Source of the DNA: CAZTHL01 sp964613585
Lineage (GTDB): Bacteria; Pseudomonadota; Alphaproteobacteria; DSM-16000; Inquilinaceae
DNA length: 22,123 nt
Direction of reading: 5' to 3'
NCBI GenBank assembly: GCA_964613585.1
Contig: CAZTHL010000061.1
Location: forward strand, 1 to 22,123
This document shows positions 15,706 through 22,123 of the stretch, piece after piece. How positions within the stretch are numbered: position 1 is the first letter of the stretch; each line of letters starts with the position of its first letter. Made by a program: the position numbers and the translations under genes. The notes beneath the pieces are model-generated. The model was given only the letters and a program-made list of their open reading frames with translations. It made no database searches and had not been told where the DNA came from.

Positions 15706-16476
15706 ATGCACCAAGACGTCGTCGACCTGCGAAGCTTCTACGACACGGCCTTGGGCCAGATGGCCCGCCGCATGATCCGTCGGCGGCTCAGGCTGCTGTG
15801 GCCGGATGTGCAGGGCCTGACGCTGCTCGGCCTCGGCTTCGCCACCCCCTATCTCGGGATGTTCCGGGCCGAGGCGGACCGCACGCTCGCCGCCATGCCG
15901 GCGCGGCAGGGCGTCATTCACTGGCCGTCCGACGGTCCGAGCCTGGTGACCCTGGCGGACGAGACCGAGCTGCCGTTTCCGGACATGTCGATCGATCGCG
16001 TGCTGCTCGTGCACCATCTAGAGGTGACCGAGTCGCTACGGCCGCTTATGCGCGAGATCTGGCGGGTGCTCGCCGGCGGCGGTCGGCTGCTCGCCATCGT
16101 GCCCAACCGCCGGGGCATCTGGTCGCGAATCGACAACAACCCGTTCGGCCACGGCCGGCCATACAGCAGCGGCCAGCTCTCGCAGATGCTGCGCGACAAT
16201 CTCTTCGTTCCCGAGCAGGTGGGACGCGCCCTCTACGCGCCGCCGATGCGCTCCCGGGTGCTGCTGGGCTCGGCCCTGGCCTGGGAGCAGGTCGGCTGGC
16301 GCTGGTTCGAGCGCTTCTCCGGCGTACTGATGGTCGAGGCGAGCAAGCAGATCTACCAGATCCCGACCGCGGTGCGCCCGGAGCGTCGGCGCCGCCCGAT
16401 CCTTGTGCCGATGCCCGGCCGCGCCGCCACGGTCGGCCGCGAGCGGCGGGAGGAGCCAAGCCGTGCCCGGCGATGA
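15706..16476 (+). CDS. Class I SAM-dependent methyltransferase
   Basis: A 256-residue Methyltransf_11-like protein. The SAM-binding glycine loop is LGLGFATPY (about 44-52), followed by an acidic/WPS segment, the ADETELPFPDMSIDRVLLVHHLE block (motifs II-III) and the LAGGGRLLAIVPNRRG strand typical of the class. The substrate is unknown. The ATG at 15706 follows GGGAGCGGGGCTGGGA; a frame opening at 15649 lacks such a site. The 3' end is basic and overlaps the guanine deaminase gene by 14 nt, so the two are translationally coupled. It is divergent from gloB across a 191-bp gap. Confidence 0.88.
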   Translation: MHQDVVDLRSFYDTALGQMARRMIRRRLRLLWPDVQGLTLLGLGFATPYLGMFRAEADRTLAAMPARQGVIHWPSDGPSLVTLADETELPFPDMSIDRVLLVHHLEVTESLRPLMREIWRVLAGGGRLLAIVPNRRGIWSRIDNNPFGHGRPYSSGQLSQMLRDNLFVPEQVGRALYAPPMRSRVLLGSALAWEQVGWRWFERFSGVLMVEASKQIYQIPTAVRPERRRRPILVPMPGRAATVGRERREEPSRARR

Positions 16477-16948
16477 GGCCGCTGCCGCCGGCTTCATGCG
16501 ACGGGCCGTGGCGCTGTCGCTCGATAATGTGCGGCGTCGCGCCGGCGGCCCGTTCGGTGCGGTGATCGTGCTCGACGGCGTGGTCGTCGGCGAGGACGCC
16601 AACCGCGTGACGGCGACCAAGGATCCGACCGCCCATGCCGAGATCGTCGCCATCCGGGACGCGTGCGCCAGGCTCGGGCGCTTCAGCCTGGACGGAGCCG
16701 AGCTGTACACCAGCTGCGAACCGTGTCCGATGTGCCTGGCCGCAGCCTACTGGGCGCGCGTCGGCCGGCTGGTCTTCGCCAATGATCGGGACGACGCGGC
16801 GGCGGCCGGCTTCGACGACGCGGCGCTCTACCATGAGGTTGCCCTGCCTCCCGCGGCCCGATCGCTGCCAATGGGACAGATGCCCCTTGAGGAGGCGCGT
16901 GCGGTGCTCAAGGCCTGGGCGGCCGACCCGGAACGGGTGCCCTACTGA
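16463..16948 (+). CDS. guaD: Guanine deaminase (CDA-fold, zinc)
   Basis: Deaminates guanine to xanthine in purine salvage or catabolism. The 161-residue protein closely resembles Bacillus subtilis guanine deaminase throughout. It has GGPFGAVIV (28-36), DPTAHAEI with zinc ligand His58 and catalytic Glu60, YTSCEPCPMCLAA with zinc ligands Cys88 and Cys91, the AAAAGFDDAALYHE segment and the domain-swapped C-terminal end ...PERVPY. tRNA adenosine deaminase TadA is the main alternative but lacks this C-terminal part. The GTG start at 16463 follows GGGAGGAG at eight bases and lies inside the methyltransferase's 3' end. No xanthine or urate genes are nearby. Confidence 0.88.
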   Translation: MPGDEAAAAGFMRRAVALSLDNVRRRAGGPFGAVIVLDGVVVGEDANRVTATKDPTAHAEIVAIRDACARLGRFSLDGAELYTSCEPCPMCLAAAYWARVGRLVFANDRDDAAAAGFDDAALYHEVALPPAARSLPMGQMPLEEARAVLKAWAADPERVPY

Positions 16949-17154
16949 TATCGGCGCGCCCCGTTCAAGTATTTACCTTAACAACAGTTTGGCCGACCAC
17001 GGCAACGCGGCTGTCGGCGTCACCCCATCCAAGTAAAAGTAAAATTTTCATTGATTTCCGCCGAGCGGCTGGCCAAAGTCTAGAGCCGGAGCCGGTGACG
17101 AGCTCTCGCACAAGCCGGCAGACGATGAAGACGGCCAGGACGGCGGAGCGGACC

Positions 17155-17409
17155 ATGCGCTGGGACGATGCAATCCTCGATTTCGACCGGGACGGCATGC
17201 GGAGGGGGGCGCCGCGGCGAAGTGCGGACGACACGCCGCGCCCCGTGCCCGACGATTGGCGCTTCAAGGCGCTGAAGCGCTTCATCGCCCGGCAATATCA
17301 TCCCAACCGTCCCGGCGGCGGGGCGGGCGCAGAAGGGGCGCTGCGCACCGCTCTGTTCCGAGAGCTGTGGGCGGAGGTCGAGCGGCTCGAGCGGCTCGAC
17401 CGCTCGTAA
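17155..17409 (+). CDS. Small protein with degenerate J-domain-like segment
   Basis: With the ATG at 17155 (after GGCGGAGC) it has 84 residues; ATG 17125 and GTG 17095 are alternative in-frame starts giving 94 or 104. The C-terminal half reads FKALKRFIARQYHPN... then ...LFRELWAEVERLE. It resembles the helix II-loop-helix III part of a DnaJ J-domain, with HPN (49-51) in place of HPD and helix I missing. The asparagine would be expected to weaken Hsp70 stimulation. I recall similar short J-like proteins in Alphaproteobacteria but cannot name the function. It stands alone after an AT-rich leader (16949-17060). Confidence 0.6.
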   Translation: MRWDDAILDFDRDGMRRGAPRRSADDTPRPVPDDWRFKALKRFIARQYHPNRPGGGAGAEGALRTALFRELWAEVERLERLDRS

Positions 17410-17655
17410 AGGCGCAGCAGCAGACCCGCCGTCGGGTCGGCCACGGGTGGCGCCGGCCAGAGCGGCCGTGGCCTCCCTGCTCGCAGCCCCGCCGCGGGAC
17501 GAAGCCTGCCGAGGGGGCGGGACGCCCGACAGGGCGCCGATCCTGCCGGGGCACCGAGAGCCCACGCCAAGCCGAACAGACGATTTGGCTCGCCCACATC
17601 AGTCCAAGAGCGACTGGCCGGGCACGATGACAAGGGCCCGTTCGGTGGAGCCACC

Positions 17656-17820
17656 ATGATCAGGTGGTTCATCATCCGCGCCACCACCGCCCTTGCCGAA
17701 TGGCAAAACGAAGACAGTCGCGGTTGCCCGTCACGCAAAGAACGGCGCCCGCGCAAGGCCACGAAACGTCCTCACTGCGGGCAAAGCCAAGCAATCAAGG
17801 TCGGCTTCTGTCCTCAGTGA
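17656..17820 (+). CDS. Possible 54-residue small protein
   Basis: The ATG at 17656 is preceded by GGTGGAGCCACC, an acceptable ribosome site. The product starts MIRWFIIRATTALAEWQ, which could be an amphipathic or membrane-associated helix, then becomes strongly basic (RKERRPRKATKRP) with a single HCG, and ends at 17820. Codon use has a weaker GC bias at third positions than confident genes here, and the 3' part may be repeat-derived. I do not recognise it. Confidence 0.25.
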   Translation: MIRWFIIRATTALAEWQNEDSRGCPSRKERRPRKATKRPHCGQSQAIKVGFCPQ

Positions 17821-17825
17821 AGCCA

Positions 17826-17860
17826 AAACCCGGATCGCCAGGCTGCGCTCGCGATGACAA
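17826..17860 (-). repeat. Fragment resembling a common GTCATTGCGAGC-type interspersed repeat
   Basis: On the minus strand GTCATCGCGAGCGCAGCCTG followed by GCGATCCGGG resembles the repeat widely seen in proteobacterial intergenic DNA (commonly mistranslated as CHCERSEAIS-like peptides). The single copy here is judged by eye only. Confidence 0.35.
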
Positions 17861-18095
17861 TTTATTTTTGATTTATTCCGTCGTGCGGGCCTCACCGATC
17901 AAGCCGCGCTGACACGGCATCTCTCAGAAACACTTGCTTCGACGGGGATGGCAACCAAGGCGGATGCAGGCCGCTTGTCAATGGTTTATATCAGCGGCTC
18001 GCCGGTATCAATCCATTGGATCGCTGACCCTCGGCTCGCTGGCATCACTCTTGAACCCGCCAACCAGGCATGGCGGCGCGCCGGGGCTCGCGACA

Positions 18096-19268
18096 TCACG
18101 TGTCCGCGCTCGGCGACTTGCGGAAGGGCGAGGTCTCGCGAAGCGCCGCGATCTGCCACTCGTTGGCGGCGCCTTCCCGTCGCAGAAAGTCGGCGATCGC
18201 CCGAGCGAGCGCAGGATCCCGGATCAGATGCGCGCTGTAGGTGCGCTCCGGCAGATAGCCGCGCTGTATCTTGTGCTGACCCTGCGCCCCGGCCTCCACC
18301 CGCTTCAGGCCGCGAGCAATGGCGAAGTCAATGGCCTGATAGTAGCAAGCCTCGAAATGCAGGAACCGGAAGCGCTCGCTGCCGCCCCAGTTTCGCCCGA
18401 ACAGTGTGTCCGTGCCGATGAAGTTGAGGGCGCCGGCGACCCATTCGCCGCCGTGCTCGCCCAGCACCAGCACCGCCTTTTCGGCCATCCGCTCACCGAG
18501 CAGGCGGAAGAAGGCATGGGTGAGATACGGGTAGCCCCATTTGCGATCGCTCGTCTCGGTGTAGAGACGGAAGAAGGCGTCCCAATGCTCCGGCTTCAGA
18601 GCCTCGCCGGTCAGCACATGGAGCTGCACCCCGGACTCGGCGACCTCGCGCCGTTCCTTCTTGATCGCCTTGCGCTTGCGCGCCGCCAGCGCCCCCAGAA
18701 AATCCTCGAAGCTGGCGTAGCCGTCATTCTCCCAGTGGTACTGCTGGCCGGTCCGCTGCAACCAGCCCGCGGCGCCGAAACGGTGCCACTCGGCCTCGGT
18801 CGGGAAGGTGACATGAAGCGAGGAGACCCGATGCCGGGCGGCGACCTCGGCGAGGCCGCCCACCAGAGCGTCGGCGACGGCCTCTGCCGGCGCGCCCGGG
18901 CGGATCAGCAGGCGAGGGCCGGTCACCGGCGTGAACGGCACGGCAACCTGAAGCTTCGGGTAGTACCGGCCGCCGGCCTGCTCATAAGCCTCGGCCCAGC
19001 CCCAGTCGAACACGTACTCGCCGTAGGAATGCGTCTTCAGATATTGCGGCACCGCTCCCAGCACCGTGCCGTCGGCGGCCTCGAGCACCAGATGCCGCGG
19101 CAGCCAGCCGGTCTGGGCGGTCGCCGAGCAGGAGTCTTCCAGGATGCTGAGAAAGGCATGGCTGACGAACGGGTTCCCGGGCCCGGCGCAAGCGTCCCAG
19201 GCGGCAACGTCGACCTCGGACATGCTGGTCAGGACCCGGATGGCCGCGGGTCGACCGCCTTCGACCAT
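18096..19268 (-). CDS. DUF482 / FemAB-like GNAT-fold protein
   Basis: A 390-residue protein of the DUF482 family (PF04339), annotated as peptidoglycan-biosynthesis-like or GNAT N-acyltransferase, with a double GNAT-type fold as in FemAB. Visible blocks are NPFVSHAFL (near residue 35), HSYGEYVFDWGWA, YYPKLQVAVPFTPVTGPRLL, the basic RKRKAIKKERREV, KWGYPYLT, GRNWGG, the FLHFEACYYQAIDFAI segment and AGAQGQHKIQRGYLPERTYSAH. The biochemical role of the family is not settled; aminoacyl transfer to a cell-wall or other acceptor is a guess from the fold. The ATG at 19268 follows GAGAGG. It lies 93 nt after ridA on the same strand, a conserved alphaproteobacterial association in my recollection. Confidence 0.9.
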   Translation of the reverse strand: MVEGGRPAAIRVLTSMSEVDVAAWDACAGPGNPFVSHAFLSILEDSCSATAQTGWLPRHLVLEAADGTVLGAVPQYLKTHSYGEYVFDWGWAEAYEQAGGRYYPKLQVAVPFTPVTGPRLLIRPGAPAEAVADALVGGLAEVAARHRVSSLHVTFPTEAEWHRFGAAGWLQRTGQQYHWENDGYASFEDFLGALAARKRKAIKKERREVAESGVQLHVLTGEALKPEHWDAFFRLYTETSDRKWGYPYLTHAFFRLLGERMAEKAVLVLGEHGGEWVAGALNFIGTDTLFGRNWGGSERFRFLHFEACYYQAIDFAIARGLKRVEAGAQGQHKIQRGYLPERTYSAHLIRDPALARAIADFLRREGAANEWQIAALRETSPFRKSPSADT

Positions 19269-19361
19269 GGCTTGATCCTCTCGAACGCGGCAGCTGCGGC
19301 AGCCCCCGGCACTCCCCTCCTGGGAGGTGGCCTGCCCCACCGCGCCGGACAAGGGATCGCC

Positions 19362-19826
19362 TCAGGCGACCTCGATGATCGCCTCCACCTCGACCGCGGC
19401 ACCCAAGGGCAGGGCGGCTACGCCCACCGCGGAACGGGCATGCCGGCCACGCTCACCAAGCACCTCGACCATCAGGTCGGAGGCCGCGTTCACCACCTTG
19501 GGCTGATCGATGAAGCTGGGGGCGCTGCTGACGAAGCCGACCAGCTTGACGAGTTGCCGTACACGCTCGAGATCGCCGTCAAGAGCCGCGCGCACCTGCG
19601 CCAGGATATTGATCGCGCACAGCCGCGCGGCAGCCTGCCCATCCTCAAGGAGCAGCCCATCGCCAAGCCGGCCGGCATGCCGCAGAGAGCCCTCGACCAG
19701 AGGCAGCTGGCCTGAAACATGGAGCCAGGCGCCGGACCGGACGAAGGGCCGATAATTGGCCACCGGCGCCGCCGCCGGCGGCAACTCGATCCCGAGGTCC
19801 CGAAGCCTTGCATCTACGCTGGACAC
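19362..19826 (-). CDS. RidA family (YjgF/YER057c/UK114) protein
   Basis: RidA-type enzymes deaminate reactive enamine/imine intermediates made by PLP-dependent enzymes. The 154-residue product has the family's beta-strand FVRSGAWLHVSGQLP, LVKLVGFVSSAP and the C-terminal ARSAVGVAALPLGAAVEVEAI. That last block contains the arginine (Arg131) matching the catalytic Arg105 of archetypal RidA and the terminal EAI. It is longer than the archetype (about 130) and belongs to the roughly 150-residue subgroup, whose substrate is less certain. The GTG at 19826 follows GAGAGGAAACGCC; a frame to 19898 adds an unrelated basic stretch. It is the first gene of a probable unit with the DUF482 gene. Confidence 0.9.
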   Translation of the reverse strand: MSSVDARLRDLGIELPPAAAPVANYRPFVRSGAWLHVSGQLPLVEGSLRHAGRLGDGLLLEDGQAAARLCAINILAQVRAALDGDLERVRQLVKLVGFVSSAPSFIDQPKVVNAASDLMVEVLGERGRHARSAVGVAALPLGAAVEVEAIIEVA

Positions 19827-20044
19827 GGCGTTTCCTCTCCCAGGGGCGGTTGGGTGGCGACGGGCAACCCGGCGCCGGCTTGCGTGTTTCACCAGCACGG
19901 CTGAGGCTATGTCCGTGGAACGGCTGGGCGGCGAAACGCCGCTGCAGAGCGCAGCCCTGCTCGGTCTTCACCAGCAGCACGGGCCGCTCTACTTCGATCG
20001 TCATGCCGGCCGGCGTGCTTCGGCCCATTCATGGAGAAGGCGAT

Positions 20045-20170
20045 ATGATCCCGGGTTTCGTGTCAACCGCCATCGCGACCAGCGCCACCATGAAGGGTGT
20101 TGCTCTTGGTGTCGCCTTGGGCGTGGTCTTGCTCCGCGCGGCCGAGCAGCAGAGCAAGGCGCGACATTGA
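20045..20170 (+). CDS. Tiny (41-residue) single-helix membrane protein
   Basis: The ATG at 20045 follows GGAGAAGG at an ideal distance. The product has one hydrophobic helix (about residues 16-31, MKGVALGVALGVVLLR, with small-xxx-small glycine spacing that favours helix packing) and a short polar tail (AAEQQSKARH). I do not know the family. It lies 48 nt before the next small membrane protein gene on the same strand, so the two probably form an operon. Two longer frames overlap it. One, in the same frame, extends upstream to 19808 without conservation or a better start. The other, in a different frame, starts at 19756 and is Arg/His-rich without a domain. Confidence 0.55.
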   Translation: MIPGFVSTAIATSATMKGVALGVALGVVLLRAAEQQSKARH

Positions 20171-20218
20171 GTCAACGGCTGCATCCGACGGCTCGAGCAG
20201 GAAAGAGGAGTATCGATT

Positions 20219-20449
20219 ATGCTGATCCGAGGCGCCGTGAACGGAGCCGTGCATCTGGCCGGCGGCATCGCGATGGGCGTTCTGGCGGTGTTCGCCGCCA
20301 AGACCTTGATGGATCTGTATAGCGGCCGGCGCGACAGCGCCGGCGATGTCTACGGCAAGACCGCTGCCGAATACGAAAAGGCCCCCGCGGCCGAGCCGCC
20401 GCCGGCCTCGAGCGAGGGTGAGGGGCTGGGGCCTGGGCAAGGTATCTAG
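20219..20449 (+). CDS. Small (76-residue) membrane protein with acidic, proline-rich tail
   Basis: The ATG at 20219 follows AAAGAGGAG. One helix (about 10-30, VHLAGGIAMGVLAVFAAKTLM) has the same small-residue pattern as the neighbouring 41-residue protein. A cytoplasm-facing tail rich in Ala, Pro, Glu and Gly follows (YGKTAAEYEKAPAAEPPP onward). The TAG stop (20447-20449) is the first CTAG of repeat copy C, so the ending EGLGPGQGI may be the result of that insertion. No family is recognised. The order helix-helix in a two-gene unit suggests a membrane heteromer, but that is inference. Confidence 0.6.
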   Translation: MLIRGAVNGAVHLAGGIAMGVLAVFAAKTLMDLYSGRRDSAGDVYGKTAAEYEKAPAAEPPPASSEGEGLGPGQGI

Positions 20450-20575
20450 AGCGGTTTCGGCCCAAGTCGCGTGGCCGGCCCGTTCCTCCGTCCGGCCACC
20501 CAACGACGGCCGCTCGGGCCGGCCGGGCGAAAGAGCGGGCCGGTGTTGATTTTGCGCCGGGCGGAAAAGCGCTAG
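20446..20575 (+). repeat. Dispersed palindromic element, copy C
   Basis: This 130 bp copy starts CTAGAGCGGTTTCGGCCC and ends GGGCGGAAAAGCGCTAG, with the shared core TCCGTCCGGCCACCC and GAGCGGGCCGGTG. It is more diverged than copies A and B. Both ends carry CTAG. It lies between the convergent small membrane protein gene (plus) and the GNAT gene (minus). The remaining 20576-20741 shows no gene. Confidence 0.85.
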
Positions 20576-20741
20576 CCGGGACCGGATGTACAGTCATGGA
20601 TCGGCACCGCCTCGTCCACAAGGACGTGTGTAGGCGGCTTGGGTCGGCGGTTGCCGTCCTGCGCCTGTAGCCCGCCATCGATGGGTACTGTCTCCCGAAG
20701 CCCCGACGTGTTGATCTGCCGACCCGACCTTGGCCAGCGGC

Positions 20742-21359
20742 TCATCGGGACGCCGATCGGGTCATGCCGTCGTCGTGCCGGCGCAGCCGATCGTCCAGCC
20801 GGTCGCGGAGGGGCGGCCACTCCGCGCGCAGGATGGCGAATACGACGGTATCGCGCCGGAAACCGTGCTGCACCACCTTGTGGCTACGCAGAACTCCCTC
20901 TTGCGCGGCACCAAGCCGGCTTATCGCCTGCCGGCTGCGGTCGTTGCGCGCGTCGCAGCGCAGCTCCACACGAAAGGCGCCCAGCCGGTCGAAGGCGTGG
21001 CCGAGCAGCAGGCGCTTGCATTCCGGATTGACCGGGCCACCCCAGGCCGTCGGAACGTACCAAGTGTAGCCGACCTCCAGCCGATCATCCGCTGGAACAA
21101 TTTCCATGTAGCGGGTTGAGCCGACCAGATCTCCGCTCGAGCGGTCACGCACCGCATAGGCCAAGTGCTCGCCCCTTGTGACCGTCTCCAGCGCTTCCGC
21201 GAACCAAGCCGAGAAGGCTTGGCCGGTGCTGGCGTCGACCGGCAGGTAGCGCCAGATCCGCGGATCGGCGGCAGCAGCGCGCAGGCCCGCCTCGTGCGAC
21301 GGGCTCAGCGGCTCCAGCCGGACAAAGCGCCCTTCAAGAACCGGTGCGTGAATGTCCAA
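20742..21359 (-). CDS. RimJ/RimL-type GNAT N-acetyltransferase
   Basis: Acetyl-CoA-dependent acetylation, probably of a protein N-terminus or small amine. The 205-residue sequence has the RimJ/L pattern: LEGRFVRLEPL (8-18), SGDLVGSTRYMEIVPADDRLEVGYTWY with the central strands, the RLLLGHAFDRLGAFRVELRCDARNDRSRQAISRLGA block (acetyl-CoA region and the family's N-R-S) and EGVLRSHKV. A TTG (21359) is the most likely start; there is no ATG between the clpA stop (21423-21425) and the domain, and the ribosome site is poor. It lies in the same frame as clpA, 63 nt after its TAG, so it depends on clpA transcription. Confidence 0.85.
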   Translation of the reverse strand: MDIHAPVLEGRFVRLEPLSPSHEAGLRAAAADPRIWRYLPVDASTGQAFSAWFAEALETVTRGEHLAYAVRDRSSGDLVGSTRYMEIVPADDRLEVGYTWYVPTAWGGPVNPECKRLLLGHAFDRLGAFRVELRCDARNDRSRQAISRLGAAQEGVLRSHKVVQHGFRRDTVVFAILRAEWPPLRDRLDDRLRRHDDGMTRSASR

Positions 21360-21422
21360 GGGCGAAGGCCCGATGGTGAACGCGATCTCGCCAAAACACG
21401 GTGCTGGTCGGCGCGACGATCG

Positions 21423-22121
21423 CTACTCGACGAGTTCCGGCTCCTTCTCCGGCTCCGGCTCGGCCGGTGAGTCCGGATAGCTGATCACCAGCTTTCCGTC
21501 GGCCACCTCGATGCGCGCGGTACCACCCTTGATCAGGCGGCCGAACAACAGCTCGTTGGCCATCGGCTTCTTGATGTGCTCCTGAATCACCCGGCCAAGG
21601 GGACGGGCCCCGTAGAGCCGGTCGTAGCCCTCCTCCGCGAGCCAATCGCGGGCAGCATCGGTAAGCTCGATGGCGACGCGCCGATCGGCCAGCTGATTCT
21701 CCAGCTGGATGACGAACTTGTCGACGATCTGCCGAACGATCTCCGGGCTCAGATGCGCGAAGGGGATGATCGAGTCGAGACGGTTCCGGAACTCCGGCGT
21801 GAATATCCGGTTGATCGCCTCCGTGTCCTCGCCCTCACGCTCGGCGCGCTCGAACCCGATTGCCGGCTTGGCCATGTCGGCGGCGCCCGCGTTCGTGGTC
21901 ATGATCAGGATCACGTTGCGGCAGTCGACCGTCTTGCCGTTGTGATCGGTCAGCCGGCCATAGTCCATGATCTGCAGGAGAATGTTGAAGACGTCCGGGT
22001 GCGCCTTCTCGATCTCGTCCAGCAGCAGGCCGCAGTGCGGGTGCTGATCGACGGCGTCGGTGAGAAAGCCGCCCTGGTCGAAGCCGACATAGCCCGGCGG
22101 CGCGCCGATCAGCCGGCTGAC
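21423..22121 (-). CDS. clpA: ATP-dependent Clp protease ATP-binding subunit ClpA (C-terminal part; runs off the window)
   Basis: Hexameric AAA+ unfoldase that feeds substrates, including N-degron proteins delivered by ClpS, to ClpP. The visible 232 residues are the C-terminal D2 module: SRLIGAPPGYVGFDQGG (pore loop GYVG), the Walker B LLLDEIEKAH, the sensor region ILIMTTNAG, TPEFRNRLDSIIPF (arginine finger/sensor), and the C-terminal RLYGARPLGRVIQEHIKKPMANELLFG. The ClpP-docking IGF loop (KPAIGFER) is present, which separates ClpA from ClpB. It ends with an acidic Pro/Glu-rich tail. The start, and any clpS before it, lie beyond the window. Confidence 0.96.
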   Translation of the reverse strand, partial: VSRLIGAPPGYVGFDQGGFLTDAVDQHPHCGLLLDEIEKAHPDVFNILLQIMDYGRLTDHNGKTVDCRNVILIMTTNAGAADMAKPAIGFERAEREGEDTEAINRIFTPEFRNRLDSIIPFAHLSPEIVRQIVDKFVIQLENQLADRRVAIELTDAARDWLAEEGYDRLYGARPLGRVIQEHIKKPMANELLFGRLIKGGTARIEVADGKLVISYPDSPAEPEPEKEPELVE

Positions 22122-22123
22122 CG

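Larger units (their letters stand above)
17410..18095. other. 686-bp region without a secure gene
   Basis: Frames here are weak on both strands (Arg/Pro/Ala-rich, no domain). It contains a possible 54-codon gene (17656-17820), a stretch like the common GTCATTGCGAGC interspersed repeat (about 17830-17860, minus sense), a T-rich run (17863-17880) and a 21-bp segment (17999-18019) matching 9477-9497. It looks like a repeat-bearing spacer downstream of two convergent units. Confidence 0.5.

Noticed and set aside
16992..17018. GCCGAC/GTCGGC hairpin after the guanine deaminase gene as a terminator
   Set aside because: Six-base stem with a 15-base loop and no T-tract directly after it; chance in GC-rich DNA is likely.
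17934..19715. Open frame of 593 codons on the plus strand
   Set aside because: Antisense to the DUF482 and ridA genes.
19756..20322. Plus-strand frame of 188 codons
   Set aside because: Overlaps both tiny membrane protein genes in another frame, Arg/His-rich, with no good start.
21096..21118. GGAAC-N16-GTT resembling an EcfG stress promoter
   Set aside because: Lies inside the GNAT coding region on the opposite strand with no gene suitably placed downstream.
1..22123. CRISPR array, tRNA, rRNA, integrase or phage genes
   Set aside because: Looked for on both strands; no regular spaced repeats, no cloverleaf-like segment with conserved TTCRA arm, and no recombinase motifs were seen.

Overview
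The window is GC-rich and densely coded, and reads as chromosome of an alphaproteobacterium. Supporting this are an aa3-type oxidase pair (ctaD, coxB) divergent from tldD, a plant/alphaproteobacterial-type glutamate-cysteine ligase, a DUF482 (FemAB-like) gene next to ridA, an HWE-type histidine kinase and a LuxI synthase. A deep Rhodospirillales/Geminicoccales-like lineage is my guess; the sequence alone does not prove it. I saw no tRNA, rRNA, CRISPR array, transposase or phage gene.

Layout. 1-1570 (minus): ctaD (cut by the window edge) and coxB. 1571-2015: divergent control region with overlapping hairpins ahead of coxB and a candidate tldD promoter. 2016-3449 (plus): tldD. 3801-6294 (minus): rsmE, gshA and a small membrane protein. 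6664-9232 (plus): a two-domain KaiC-like ATPase overlapping a degenerate-receiver/HWE kinase. 9508-12603 (minus): exported GH31 glycosidase with a CBM20-like starch-binding tail. 13294-14016 (minus): luxI, with no luxR in view. 14294-15514 (minus): gloB and a DUF985 cupin. 15706-16948 (plus): methyltransferase overlapping guanine deaminase. 17155-17409 (plus): J-domain-like small protein. 18096-19826 (minus): ridA and the DUF482 gene. 20045-20449 (plus): two tiny membrane proteins. 20742-22121 (minus): clpA (cut by the window edge) followed by a GNAT acetyltransferase.

The most unusual structure is a dispersed element of about 130 bp that occurs three times (3672-3804, 6355-6485, 20446-20575). 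It is itself a long imperfect palindrome with ends close to CTAGAGCGTTTCCG. In two copies the terminal CTAG provides the TAG stop codon of the adjacent small gene. Other points of interest are the KaiC/HWE-kinase pair without kaiA or kaiB, the cluster of ACAAG/CTTGT motifs around the GH31 promoter (two more lie upstream of luxI), a lux-box-like site before luxI, and the attenuator-like hairpins before coxB.

How the genes work together. Respiration (ctaD/coxB), glutathione metabolism (gshA, gloB) and protein quality control (clpA, tldD) form the housekeeping background. KaiC with its kinase, luxI with the GH31 enzyme, and the small membrane proteins look like more lineage-specific additions. 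Any link between luxI and the GH31 gene is inferred only from adjacency and shared upstream motifs.
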